Notes under the pieces: generated by a model | Told to the model about the DNA's origin: nothing | What the model saw: the letters and a program-made list of their open reading frames with translations, nothing else | Database searches by the model: none | Part shown: positions 1 to 9,835 of the stretch, piece after piece | Position numbering within the stretch: the stretch's first letter is position 1 | Layout of the letters: every line of letters starts with the position of its first letter | Position numbers and translations under genes: made by a program | Source: CAYWNA01 sp964459305 | Lineage (GTDB): Bacteria > Planctomycetota > Planctomycetia > Pirellulales > Pirellulaceae | Reading direction: 5' to 3' | DNA: 64,000 nt | Assembly: GCA_964459305.1 (NCBI GenBank) | Contig: CAYWNA010000032.1 | Location: 1-64,000, forward strand

Positions 1-3000
1 GGGTGAACCGGGCGCTGCACTAAAGCCAGCGCTGCCATCGTTCAGCAATACCGTGACGTCGGAACTGACCGTGTTGGCTGTGGCTAGGTCGGGACCGTTC
101 GTGCCGTCGAAATCGGCGACCGCCACGGAGAACGGCTGGTGGCCCGCCGGGAACGGCGACCCGGCGGCCGCAACAAAACTGCCGCTGCCGTTGTTTAACA
201 ACACCGTCACGTTGTTGTCCGCCAAGTTGGCCGTGGCGAGGTCCAGGCCGTTCACGCCGTCGAAATCGCCCACCGCCACGGACTTCGGGTTCCTGCCAAC
301 CGGGAACGGCGATCCGACCATTTGCGTGAATCCGCCGGCTCCATCGTTCAAGAACACCCTGACGTTGTGGTGACTCCGGTTGGCCACGACGAGGTCCAAG
401 CCGTTGACACCATCGAAATCACCCATCGCCACGGCATCGGGCCCCATCTCGGACGTCAATGGCGCCCCGGCCGCCATACCGAAACCGCCGCTACCGTCGT
501 TTAACAACACGCCGACCCCATGGCTGCCGTAATTCGTGACGGCCAGATCCAGGCCGTTCATACCATCCACATCGCCCGCGGCCACGCCAGACGGTCTGGT
601 CCCGCCGGTCGCAATCGGCGAACCAGCGGCCTCCGCAAAGCCGCCGAACCCCGTGCCACCGCTGTCCATGGTACCGTTGAAGCTGAAGTTCGCCCCGGTC
701 AGGGTCGTGTCCGCACCCAGCGTCACGGCGCCGTTGTAGGTTTGATCGCCCGTGCCCGTGTTGACGCTGCCGCTATCGAGATTGATCGCCTCGGCCGTCA
801 CGTCCATCGAGGCGAGCGTCGCCGTGGCCAGCCAATTCACTGTGTCGGTGTCGGCTCCCGTATCGACGTTCACACCGCGCGTGGTCCCGATATCGAAGGT
901 AGCACCAAATGTCACCGAGTCGTCACCGGCCAGCGTATCCACGATCACATCACCGGCGAATACGCTGAGCGGAACGGTCACGGTGTTGGTCCCGTCGCCT
1001 GTCGCGCCGGCGATGCTGGTGGTGATCGCATTATTCGGATCGCTGATCACCAGACCCGATCCGGCCACGGACAGCGTCAGCGTATCCGCAGAGTTGCCTC
1101 CGTCGATATCTGTAATCGTCAGGTTGCCGCCCGCCAACGCGACCTCGGTCTCGATGTCGATCAGGTTGACGGTCACTGCCGCAGTGTCGCTGGCTCCGTC
1201 GTCGTCCGTTACCTGGACCGTCAGGTTGAACACGGGCGTGGTCTCGAAGTCCAGGGCGGCGCTGTTGGCCACGGTGATGTTGCCAGTCGAGCTGTTGATG
1301 GCAAACGCCCCGCCCGTGTTCCCGTTGGTGATGGCCAAACTGAGCGTATCGTCCGGAAGATCTGGATCGTCGAAGGTGACGATGTCCACGACTGTCGCGT
1401 GGGCCGTATTCTCCGCCACGTTAAACACGGCATCGTCGATCGTAGGCGGCCTGTTGATCAGGTTCCGGTACCAGGCGACCGTGTTGTCGGCCGCTGAGGC
1501 GGAAATCACGTCCAGCCCGCCGTCTCCGTCGATGTCGGCGGGGAATACCGATAAAGCCCCGGCGCGAGATGTCGTGATCCAGTCAGTCGCGAATCCCGGA
1601 TTCACGCCGCCAAGGTTCTCATGCCACATGACGGCGGCGTACGATGGTGACGCGGGCGACAGGTACGACGTAGACAGCACGTCCACATCGCCGTCGCCGT
1701 CCATGTCCGCCGCAGACACCCATGAACCATAGGGGGCGTTGTTGTAGATGACGTTCCGGACGTCTTCGGTGGGCCAGCCAACGAGTCCGGTAGCCCCGTT
1801 GTACCAGTAGATCTCATCCGCGCCATGCTCCGCATTCGACGCGGCAAGCGCGTCCATATGACCGTCGCCATTCACGTCCGCCGCAGCTACGAATAACGGG
1901 TTCGCGACTGTTGAGATGACCAGCGGGGCGTAAAGCCCATTGTTCGGGTTGTACCGATACCAGGCAATTCCGGATACCGGCTGCCCCGGAGCTCTTTCCG
2001 ATCCCGCCAGAACATCCATGTCCCCATCGCCGTCCATATCGCCCGCCACCACGGTATGGACCTCGGCAGCTTGGTCCCCGAAGTCGTAGACCTGGTGGTA
2101 GTTCCATTCGCCAGACGCCGGCGTACCGTCGTTTATGTACCAGACAATTCTGTCGTCCTGGCCCCACGCCGTGAGCACATCCAAGTCGCCGTCTGCGTCC
2201 ATGTCCGCGACATACAGGGCCTTTGCTGAGTGGGCAGACGAGGTAACTAGATGTGTTGTGAAGTTCTGACTGCCGTCATTCTCGTACCAGGCGATTTGGT
2301 TGTTCCCAGGCGATGCCGACAAAACGTCCATGTCTCCATCACCGTCCATGTCTGCCGCAAACACCGTCTTGACGCCGATGGCGGAGGTGGTAATGGTGTG
2401 TGCTGTGAAGCTCTGATTGCCGTCATTCTCGAACCAGCGAACTTTGTGGTCCCGATCTGAGCCAGAAATCACGTCCATATCGCCGTCGCCGTCCACGTCC
2501 GCCGCGAACACCGTATAGGCTCCCTCTGCCGTGCTCGTGATCACCTTCTCCGAACTGAAGTTGGCGGGCAAGTCTTCTGTTGGAGTGACGATGGAGACCC
2601 GATAGTCTTCCACTTCCCCGTCGGAAGCCTGACCGGTGGGGGCGAGGTTGCCGGCTGTGCTCAAACGGAAGCGGGCGTATATGGCCTCGTCGGCGTCCTC
2701 GTCGACGGCCCAACTTGGCACATCAAAGGTGATCGCGTTGTCGCCGCTGGTGACGGTCACGTTGTCGGCAATGTGCTCGAACGGCCCGCCCCAGGTTCCG
2801 TCGGCATTGAAGTCGATCCACGCATCCAGCTTGGCGCTGCCCGTCACGTTCTGCACATTGACCGTCACGCTGGCATCCAGTTGGCCAACCTGGATGGTGC
2901 CGAAGGTTACACCATCTTCGTCATTTGGCGTGCCGGTCGCGTCGTCCGCATCCGCAGCAGTCGAGTGCGTTCCGTCGTCCTCCCCGTCCCGGTCCGTGCC

Positions 3001-6000
3001 CAATCTGGGCCCGATGGCCACATGGCGTGCGCCGTCTTCGTCCAGTGTCGTCGGGTAAGGCAACGGTACGTCGCCGAAATCCAGAATCTCGTTATTGCCG
3101 AAGTCGACGCCCGTGACAACCTCACCGCTATCCAGATCGACTACGTACGTGCCCGGCCGGCCATATCGTCGAGCGAAGACGCCGTCGGCATCCCCCGTGC
3201 CGTTACCGCTCCATACGATCACTATGTCGCCGTCGGCGTCGATGGCGACGGACGGGTTGCTCTGGTCACCGGCAGTCGTGACGTTTACTTGGAACTCGTC
3301 GTCACCCAGAGGTTGACCGTTGGCGTCGAACCACCGCGCGAAGACCCCAGCGTCGTCACCGTCCTGGCCGTCGCTTTGCCAGGTGACTAAGAAACTACCA
3401 TCTCGGGCCACCGCAACACTGGGCACAGACTGATAACCCGCCGTGTGCGTATTCACCTGGAACGGATCACCCTTGGGGTTTCCGTCACTGTCGAATTGCC
3501 TTGCAAGGGTCTCGCGATTAGGGCCGGCGGGGTCGTCTGGGTCGTGCTCTAACCATGCAACGACGAAATCGCCTGCCAGAGCACCCTCACGAACCATGCC
3601 CAAGGACGGCACAAGCTGGGAGAGCCGGCCCTCGGCGATCGGGAACGGAGCTCCTTTGGGCGTCCCATCCGACGCGAACAGACGCGCGTGAACCTCTTGC
3701 TCGTGCAGTAGATCCCGACTCACAAGATTCTCCCAGGCGACGACAAAATCGCCGTCCGCGTCCATGGCCACTTTGGGGACGTGATCGTAGGCTCCTCCGG
3801 GGACATCCACTCGGAAAGGATCCCCTCGGTGGTTGCCGTCTGGCGTGAACATGCGCGCGTAAATCCTCCAATCATCTGCAGTCTCACGGTTGTTCCAGAC
3901 GACGACGAAATAGCCGGCGTCGTCGATTGCCACTACGGGTGTTCCTTGATTTCCCTCGGTAAACGTGTTCACGTGGAATTCGTCTCCGGCGGGCGTTCCA
4001 TCGGCGTGGTATTGCCGAGCCCAGACTTCATAGCCGCTGCCACCCTGGCCGAAGCTGGCCCAAGCGACCACAAACTCGCCACTGGCGTTCATGGCCACCG
4101 TTCCGCTGTTCTGATAGTCGCTGGTGGTATTGTTGATCCGAAACGCATCGCCTCGAGGTGCACCGCTCACGTCAAACCTCTGACCATAGACGCCCGCACT
4201 GTCTCCATCCTGCCCCTGGCCGTTCCAGACGACCACAAAATTGCCGTCTGCGTCCGTGGCCACGGATGTATCGCGTGAAGCTCCTTGTCCCCCCGTCGTG
4301 TACGTGTTGACGCGGAATTCGTCCGATGTCGAGGTGAAGTCGTACTGAGGAAAGCTCTGCTCCCAGCCTGCCACGAGCTCTTCGGCCACGGTGTAGCTGC
4401 CGGCCAAGAGGCCCGTGAATGCGTAATCACCATTCGCGTCCGTCGTGGTCGCACGTTCACCCGCATCCAGCTGACCGTTGCCGTTCGTGTCCAGATAGAC
4501 CGTCCAGCCCGACAAGCCCGGCTCGCCAGCGTCCCGAACGCCATCACCGTCCAGATCGTTCCACTTTGTGCCCTGAATCTCGCTCAGGTCCAAACGGTAG
4601 TCTTCGACCTCGCCATCATCAGCGTGGCCGTCGTAGGACAGTCCGCCGGCCGTGCTGATGCGGAACCGGGCGTAGGTTGTGCCCGACGTCATCGCCGAAA
4701 CGGGTACCGGGAAGGTCAGTGAGTTGACTTCCGCTATCAGGGGCTCGTTGGCAAAGATCTGGTCACCTGTCTCGGCCCAACTACCGTCGCCATTGAAATC
4801 GATCCAAGCATCTAACATGGCCGGCGCGGAAGCCGCCACTTCGACGCTGGCGGTAGTGCCTGGTGTCAACGGTGTCGTGAACACCACGCCGTCCTCATCG
4901 TCCGCTGTGCCGGTCGCGTCGTCCGCGTCCGCGCCGGCGGAATGGGTGCCGTCGGACTCGTCGTCCCGGTTGGCGCCCAGCGACGGCCCAGTCAACACGT
5001 GCCGTGCGCCGCCCTCGGCCAGCGTGGTTGGGTACGGCAAATCCGCATCGCCGAAGTCTAACGCGGGATCGACTGTGACGGTCACGGTGGCCGTATCGGT
5101 CTGCGAATCGTAGACGTAGGCTGAACCGGCATCGGCACCGGCGCCGTGGTCGTCATCAGGGGAACCTACGAACACCGTGGAGCCGCTCACGCCAACAGAA
5201 TAGCCAAATTCGTCGATTGCCGCACCGTCGCCGGCCGTGAGCTTCTTTTGCTGGGTCCACGTCCCATTGCGGGTAAACACGTACGTGGAACCCGAGTTGG
5301 CGCCAGCAGCCGCGTCGTCATCATAGGGTGCGCCGACGGCCAATGAATTGCCGTTGATCGATACGGAATTGCCGAACTGGTCACCTGTGGCGGCATCGCC
5401 GGCCGTGAGTTTTTGCGCTTCGGTCCACGTGACGCCGCTACGTGTGAACACGTACGCCGCCCCGTATTCGACGCCGAGACCTCCGTCCCTGGGCGATCCA
5501 ATGACGATTGTGTCGCCCTCGATGTCCACCGAATCGGCGAACAGATCGAAAGCGGCGGCGTCGCTGGCGGTAAGCTTCTGCTGCTCGGACCATGTGGTCC
5601 CGCTACGGACGAACACATATGCCGCACCGGCGTCCGACTTATGTACGCCGCCCACCCAATCGTGCAGGCGTGCGCCGAGAACCACCGTGTTGCCGCTGAT
5701 CGCAACGGTTTCGCCGGCGTAGTCAATGCTTCTGGTGTCGCTGCCGATCAGCTTCTGCTGCTCGGTCCAGGTGCCGCCGCTGCGGACAAACACATATGCG
5801 GAACCGGCTTGGTTGCCCTTCGCGTTATCGTCGCCTTGTGCTCCGGCAACCAGATAGTCTCCGTGGATCGACACAGAGATGCCAAAATCTTCATCAGGAA
5901 CAACCGTGTCGCTGCCCCGATCGCTCGCCATCAGCTTCTGCTGCTGATTCCATGCACCCGTGCCAGGATCACGGTCAAAGATATAGGCGGCGCCTCTTCG

Positions 6001-7692
6001 AATCGTGTCGCCGCTGGTGTTTCCGTCGCCGTACGCACCGATGACTGCGGTGGTTCCGCAAATAGACACGGAATACCCGAAGTAGTCATCGGGATCGGCA
6101 TCACCGACACCGGCCGTCAGTTTGGCCGTTTGCGCCCAGCCGGTTTCGCTGCGTTCAAAAACGTAAGCCGCGCCTGACCGGGTCCCCGCGTGATCGTCTC
6201 CCGGAGCCCCCACGATGGCGAAGTCGCCGTCGACGGCCACACTATAGCCCGCGAGATCCCCGGCGGCCGTGTCAGAGGTGATCAATTTGACTTCGTCAAC
6301 ACCCGCGGTGTACTCGAAGCTGGTCTCGCCCATGAAGACCCCGTCCGGTGTGAACTTCAACGTTCCATCGCCGTTGTCCGTAACTGTTCCGTCGGCTGGC
6401 TGGGTGAAGCTGTCGATCGCCAGCGGACCATGGGCGGTGTCGTTGGCCAGGGCGTCCATGTCGATCGGCGTGATCTGGTTCGTGGTGTAGGAATCGTCGA
6501 GGGCCAAGACGTGTCCGCCAAGGTAGCGCACCACCGCGAAATCGTGGTTCGACCCATTCCACGAGTTACCCGCCGCGATGATCTTCCCGTCACTTTGCAA
6601 GACCATAGCATGCACCTGGTCGTTTTCCGGCCCGATGGCCGTGGTCACCTTCCCGTCGCCGTCGAACGTCGTGTCCAGGCTCCCATCTGCGTTGTACCGC
6701 ACCACCGCAATGTCTCTGTTCGACCCATTGTTGGAATACCCTACAACCACGATCTTGCCGTCGTTCTGCAGTGCCACGTCATAGGCGACGTCGTGTTGCG
6801 ATCCAATGGCCGTGGTCACCTTGCCGTCGCCACTGAACGTAGTGTCCAGACTTCCGTCGCTGTTATAGCGCACTACGGCAAAGTCCATGTAGCCTCCGAT
6901 GTTGGCATCGCCCGCCACGAGGATCTTCCCATCCGGCTGAACGGTCACCGCCATGCCGTCGTCTGCCGCGCCGCCGATGTTTGTGGTCACCCTGCCGTCG
7001 CCATCGAACGTGCTGTCCAGACTCCCGTCCGCGTTGTACCGGACCACCGCAAAGTCGTTGTTGTTCGAGTCGGTGTACGTTAAGCCCGCCACGACGATTT
7101 TGCCGTCGGCCTGAAGTGCCACTCCTTGGCCGAAGTCTTGTGAAGTGATGTTCGTCCTTACCTTGCCATCGCCACTGAACGTTGTGTCCAGACTCCCGTC
7201 CGCGTTATATCGGACGGCTCCGAAGTCATAGTTGGTGGTGTAGTCAGTCCAGGAATGCCCTGCCACGACGATCTTCCCGTCCGGCTGCATGACCACGCCG
7301 TTCGCACTACGTTGGTTCCCATCGGATGACCCTCCGAAGGCTGTGGTGACCTTGCCGTCGCCGTCGAAAGTAATGTCTTGGCTCCCGTCCGCGTTGTACC
7401 GCAGGACGGCAAACTGATCATCAATTCCGTTCCAGGAGTCGCCCGCCACGACGATCTTTCCATCATTTTGCACCGTTACGGCATGGGCATAATCGTTCGC
7501 CGAGCCGATCGGCGTGGTGACGATACCATCGCCATCGAAAGTCGGGTCTAGCCCCGCCAGCAGAACACGCTGTTCCAACGGCTCGGTGAACAGACGCCTG
7601 CCCTGATCGCGCCTGCGGCGACGACGCAGCGATTGGCGTAGGCGACTGAGAAAACCGGACTTCTTCGTTCGGTGACGGCTCTTTCGCGACAT
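1..7692 (-). CDS. Giant secreted multi-repeat surface protein, C-terminus beyond window edge
   Basis: The reading frame is open from an ATG at 7692 to the left edge: 2564 codons with no stop, so the C-terminus is missing. The N-terminus is very basic (RHRTKKS, RLRQSLRRRRRR) and is followed by TEPLEQRVLLAG, a variant of the planctomycete LEPR-XLL N-terminal signature. Domains in order, approximate residues: delta-60-type propeller repeats with GKIVVAG and RYNADGSLDTTF (45-398); a cadherin-like/Big_9 domain (395-460); FG-GAP repeats with GDQFGNSVSI and GSAYVF (465-870); a first GEVED domain (875-1025); an SdrD-B-like domain with WNDLDGDGVRDAGEPG (1030-1115); repeats with FVVAW (1120-1520); a second GEVED domain (1530-1700); VCBS/FG-GAP repeats with ADMDGDGDMDVLS (1708-2075); a cadherin domain (2080-2165); and more FG-GAP repeats (2345 to the edge). 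Asp-rich loops suggest calcium binding. A cell-surface or extracellular structural role is inferred; no enzyme domain is visible. Confidence 0.85.
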   Translation of the reverse strand, partial: MSRKSRHRTKKSGFLSRLRQSLRRRRRRDQGRRLFTEPLEQRVLLAGLDPTFDGDGIVTTPIGSANDYAHAVTVQNDGKIVVAGDSWNGIDDQFAVLRYNADGSQDITFDGDGKVTTAFGGSSDGNQRSANGVVMQPDGKIVVAGHSWTDYTTNYDFGAVRYNADGSLDTTFSGDGKVRTNITSQDFGQGVALQADGKIVVAGLTYTDSNNNDFAVVRYNADGSLDSTFDGDGRVTTNIGGAADDGMAVTVQPDGKILVAGDANIGGYMDFAVVRYNSDGSLDTTFSGDGKVTTAIGSQHDVAYDVALQNDGKIVVVGYSNNGSNRDIAVVRYNADGSLDTTFDGDGKVTTAIGPENDQVHAMVLQSDGKIIAAGNSWNGSNHDFAVVRYLGGHVLALDDSYTTNQITPIDMDALANDTAHGPLAIDSFTQPADGTVTDNGDGTLKFTPDGVFMGETSFEYTAGVDEVKLITSDTAAGDLAGYSVAVDGDFAIVGAPGDDHAGTRSGAAYVFERSETGWAQTAKLTAGVGDADPDDYFGYSVSICGTTAVIGAYGDGNTSGDTIRRGAAYIFDRDPGTGAWNQQQKLMASDRGSDTVVPDEDFGISVSIHGDYLVAGAQGDDNAKGNQAGSAYVFVRSGGTWTEQQKLIGSDTRSIDYAGETVAISGNTVVLGARLHDWVGGVHKSDAGAAYVFVRSGTTWSEQQKLTASDAAAFDLFADSVDIEGDTIVIGSPRDGGLGVEYGAAYVFTRSGVTWTEAQKLTAGDAATGDQFGNSVSINGNSLAVGAPYDDDAAAGANSGSTYVFTRNGTWTQQKKLTAGDGAAIDEFGYSVGVSGSTVFVGSPDDDHGAGADAGSAYVYDSQTDTATVTVTVDPALDFGDADLPYPTTLAEGGARHVLTGPSLGANRDDESDGTHSAGADADDATGTADDEDGVVFTTPLTPGTTASVEVAASAPAMLDAWIDFNGDGSWAETGDQIFANEPLIAEVNSLTFPVPVSAMTSGTTYARFRISTAGGLSYDGHADDGEVEDYRLDLSEIQGTKWNDLDGDGVRDAGEPGLSGWTVYLDTNGNGQLDAGERATTTDANGDYAFTGLLAGSYTVAEELVAGWEQSFPQYDFTSTSDEFRVNTYTTGGQGASRDTSVATDADGNFVVVWNGQGQDGDSAGVYGQRFDVSGAPRGDAFRINNTTSDYQNSGTVAMNASGEFVVAWASFGQGGSGYEVWARQYHADGTPAGDEFHVNTFTEGNQGTPVVAIDDAGYFVVVWNNRETADDWRIYARMFTPDGNHRGDPFRVDVPGGAYDHVPKVAMDADGDFVVAWENLVSRDLLHEQEVHARLFASDGTPKGAPFPIAEGRLSQLVPSLGMVREGALAGDFVVAWLEHDPDDPAGPNRETLARQFDSDGNPKGDPFQVNTHTAGYQSVPSVAVARDGSFLVTWQSDGQDGDDAGVFARWFDANGQPLGDDEFQVNVTTAGDQSNPSVAIDADGDIVIVWSGNGTGDADGVFARRYGRPGTYVVDLDSGEVVTGVDFGNNEILDFGDVPLPYPTTLDEDGARHVAIGPRLGTDRDGEDDGTHSTAADADDATGTPNDEDGVTFGTIQVGQLDASVTVNVQNVTGSAKLDAWIDFNADGTWGGPFEHIADNVTVTSGDNAITFDVPSWAVDEDADEAIYARFRLSTAGNLAPTGQASDGEVEDYRVSIVTPTEDLPANFSSEKVITSTAEGAYTVFAADVDGDGDMDVISGSDRDHKVRWFENDGNQSFTAHTITTSAIGVKTVFAADMDGDGDMDVLSASPGNNQIAWYENDGSQNFTTHLVTSSAHSAKALYVADMDADGDLDVLTAWGQDDRIVWYINDGTPASGEWNYHQVYDFGDQAAEVHTVVAGDMDGDGDMDVLAGSERAPGQPVSGIAWYRYNPNNGLYAPLVISTVANPLFVAAADVNGDGHMDALAASNAEHGADEIYWYNGATGLVGWPTEDVRNVIYNNAPYGSWVSAADMDGDGDVDVLSTSYLSPASPSYAAVMWHENLGGVNPGFATDWITTSRAGALSVFPADIDGDGGLDVISASAADNTVAWYRNLINRPPTIDDAVFNVAENTAHATVVDIVTFDDPDLPDDTLSLAITNGNTGGAFAINSSTGNITVANSAALDFETTPVFNLTVQVTDDDGASDTAAVTVNLIDIETEVALAGGNLTITDIDGGNSADTLTLSVAGSGLVISDPNNAITTSIAGATGDGTNTVTVPLSVFAGDVIVDTLAGDDSVTFGATFDIGTTRGVNVDTGADTDTVNWLATATLASMDVTAEAINLDSGSVNTGTGDQTYNGAVTLGADTTLTGANFSFNGTMDSGGTGFGGFAEAAGSPIATGGTRPSGVAAGDVDGMNGLDLAVTNYGSHGVGVLLNDGSGGFGMAAGAPLTSEMGPDAVAMGDFDGVNGLDLVVANRSHHNVRVFLNDGAGGFTQMVGSPFPVGRNPKSVAVGDFDGVNGLDLATANLADNNVTVLLNNGSGSFVAAAGSPFPAGHQPFSVAVADFDGTNGPDLATANTVSSDVTVLLNDGSAGFSAAPGSP

Positions 7693-7726
7693 GGTGTTTC
7701 TCCCTTGGGGCTGGGAAGGATGTGTT

Positions 7727-7761
7727 CAGGTGTCAGGTGTCAGGTGCTAGGTGCTAGGTCT
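7727..7761. repeat. Five degenerate 7-bp tandem repeats
   Basis: Five successive 7-mers, CAGGTGT, CAGGTGT, CAGGTGC, TAGGTGC and TAGGTCT, lie about 35 bp upstream of the giant gene's ATG. They sit in its 5' leader or promoter region. Function unknown. Confidence 0.6.
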
Positions 7762-7762
7762 T

Positions 7763-7793
7763 CGTTTAGCCGCAAGCCGCAGGCGAGCGTGCG
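7763..7793. repeat. Degenerate half-copy of the CGTTTAACCGCAAGCCG palindrome family
   Basis: The stretch beginning CGTTTAGCCGCAAGCCG is close to the arm of the palindrome at 40078-40161. It matches about 26 of 29 bases and there is no opposing arm here. It lies in the leader of the giant surface-protein gene. Confidence 0.5.
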
Positions 7794-8286
7794 GGGCTGG
7801 CTGCAGCCCAGCGTCGGGGCCTCTCCACGCCATCGCCTTCCGCTTCGAATTAGACGAGACTTCTTCGTTGGGACCCGTGAGGAGCTGGCTGCAGCCGGTA
7901 CGGAATCTCGACTGATGTGACCGTGGAATGCGTGGACGGCAAAGAGTGCGGATGCCGACGCAATAGAACACGTTGATGTGTGCGACTGCGCGGAGAGCGG
8001 CGCACAAAGGGCAAAGCCGTCCGAAAAGCACGCGCGACTTCGCACGTGCGACCGGAACCGAGTGCAAGCAATCACTAGCATGGGTTGGCGCAAAAACAAC
8101 CAGACTAAACTCGATGCGTTGTCTTGTTACGCCTCAGCCCTGTTCCTGCGTAGCTCTGCAATGCACGAAGACACCCTCGCTGTGGGCTCCGGTCGGAAAT
8201 AGGCCACTTGTCAGATTTACGGAAATCGCTACACTAAAAGAGGTATCGCCCCTGGGCGCGCAAAACGACCGGGGACGGTAACCACA

Positions 8287-8332
8287 GGCCGGTGAGTCGC
8301 CTTCTTGCCCGTTGGTACTCACCGGCCGCTTT
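8287..8332 (+). terminator. Rho-independent terminator-like hairpin
   Basis: An 11-bp perfect stem (GGCCGGTGAGT at 8287-8297 paired with ACTCACCGGCC at 8317-8327) has a 19-nt loop and is followed by GCTTTTA. The T-run is on the plus strand, but I see no convincing plus-strand gene just upstream, so its client is unknown. It may end a small RNA. Confidence 0.4.
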
Positions 8333-8333
8333 T

Positions 8334-9580
8334 ATGTAGAAGCCAAGATAACGGCACCACCCAGCCCCAACACGGGCCGGCAGCATCGCCTCCAGACTTC
8401 GTCAACTTCCGTCGTCTTTCAAGGTTACTGCTCCTCTCCAGGCGCACGGATTTGGGTGTCAATCCTCAATCAAAGGAATCCATTCCACCCGGCGCAACAC
8501 TGCGTTTCGGCGAATCGCCTTTTGTAGTCGCAACGAGTCGGGACCGCGCGAGTCGGCGATCGAAAGTGGTTTGCTAAAGGCGAATGTATACAAGTGTGAA
8601 TGCGAAGAACACACCCACGTAACGTAGTAAGTTAACAACCCCCGTTGCCATGTCAAGCGAATGAGCCGACTTTTCTGGTTTTCGGTGTTCTTGTTAACTC
8701 ATCTTCATGTCCTGTTTCGGACCACTCCGCAGCGATCACGTGCTCAGCAACCGCGGTGACAGTGAACGTACAGTACCGCTTTCGGTCCGCAAAGCCTCGG
8801 CAAACATCGGGCGGGTCCTCGAACGTTGGTACGCGATTCCTGTCCGCTTGCCTTATCGCGGACCGTAGTGCGGTAGTCCTGCGCCGTACTCGTAGGCTTC
8901 CAGATTCGATGCGGCTCCGCGATAGCCGCGTCGATGTTCGAATCCACGACGTCGGCGCCCCGTTCTCAGATCGAGACCGCCTGGCAACTTGCCCAATACA
9001 ACTCGTCCGATTTTGCACGGAGCATCGCGGCTGTTCGCCGCGGCAGTACCATCGTGGAGCCGCGTAGCCGGGATCATCCCACGCGCTTCTGCGTTCCACA
9101 ACGCGAAAGCAGTCTGCGCTCGCCGGTTGGTTGACGGCGCCCGCCGCTCCATGGAGTCCGCGGAGCGCCCGACTGACCCGTGGGTAGTATTTTCGACGCC
9201 GTAACGCCATTCGGCCTGAAAGGCACCGTATCGAAAGTCCCGTTCCGAACCGACGGAAAAAGGCCGAAAACCCGCCGATCTCGGTCCCTCACAAAAAGGG
9301 TGCAGCGACGGGAGTCCGCGAGCGTCGCGCAGCCCTGGGAATGAATGAGATAAGACTGAAAACCCCAAGGGGCGACCCTAACCACCGTGGGATCTCACGA
9401 TTAGGGCCACCGCTTCGCGGTTTTGACGTGAACTGTCTACCGCACCCAGGGTTGCGCGACGTTCGCTTCCCTCACGCCGCTCCACCCTGGGCTGGCATAG
9501 CGCCGGCCCGTTGGGACTGGCCCGTGGGCGAGTCACCGAAGCGACGGAAAAGGGCCGAAAACCTCTCGCCGGCCGCCTAC
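8334..9580. other. Gene-poor region, no convincing CDS
   Basis: About 1.2 kb carries overlapping open frames on both strands (for example minus 8653-9210) whose translations are Arg-rich and lack recognisable domains, signal peptides or ribosome binding sites. A 22-nt motif starting CGACGGAAAA and ending CCGAAAACC occurs at 9251-9272 and again, with one difference, at 9542-9563. A partial inverted motif CCCAGGGTTG / CCACCCTGGG lies near 9447-9492. The region looks like decayed or repeat-derived DNA. Confidence 0.4.
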
Positions 9581-9583
9581 TAG

Positions 9584-9832
9584 CGTCTGGCCGAATCGCT
9601 GGGTCTGGACATGAGCCAATATCGTTCCCACGCTGCCGCTCCGGCAATCAAAGCCGAGATCAAGACCACCTCCGCCTGGGTCGAACAAGCCGATCTCGGA
9701 GGCCTACCCCTGATCTGCATCCAAGACCAACTGCTGGTCGGAGAACAAACCGCCGGCGCCTTCTCCGCCGCCCTCCACCGCATCGAACGAGAGCACCCCG
9801 CCGACGATCCGCAGCCCGTCAGGCACGATTAG
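9584..9832 (+). pseudogene. 3' fragment of a thioredoxin/DsbA-fold protein
   Basis: Directly after an in-frame TAG (9581-9583) the frame reads RLAESLGLDMSQYRSH, later IKTTSAWVEQADLGGLP, and stops at 9832. This matches the C-terminal part of DsbA or 2-hydroxychromene-2-carboxylate isomerase-like thioredoxin folds: a helix with small residues, then a loop ending in a cis-Pro (GLPLICIQDQLLVGEQTAG), then the final helix. The N-terminal half with the CxxC is absent, and upstream DNA is non-coding with repeats. Third codon positions are strongly C-rich, unlike the neighbours, which suggests an acquired fragment. A short real gene starting at ATG 9611 cannot be excluded but would lack the active site. 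Confidence 0.5.
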
Positions 9833-9835
9833 TCT

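Noticed and set aside
520..1732. Long plus-strand frames (325 and 326 codons) antisense to the giant surface-protein gene
   Set aside because: The minus-strand frame carries continuous, recognisable FG-GAP and cadherin domains; the plus frames are its GC-rich shadows without domains or ribosome sites.
8653..9210. A 185-codon minus-strand frame in the gene-poor region
   Set aside because: Arg-rich translation without domain, signal peptide or ribosome site, overlapped by equally long frames on the same and opposite strands.
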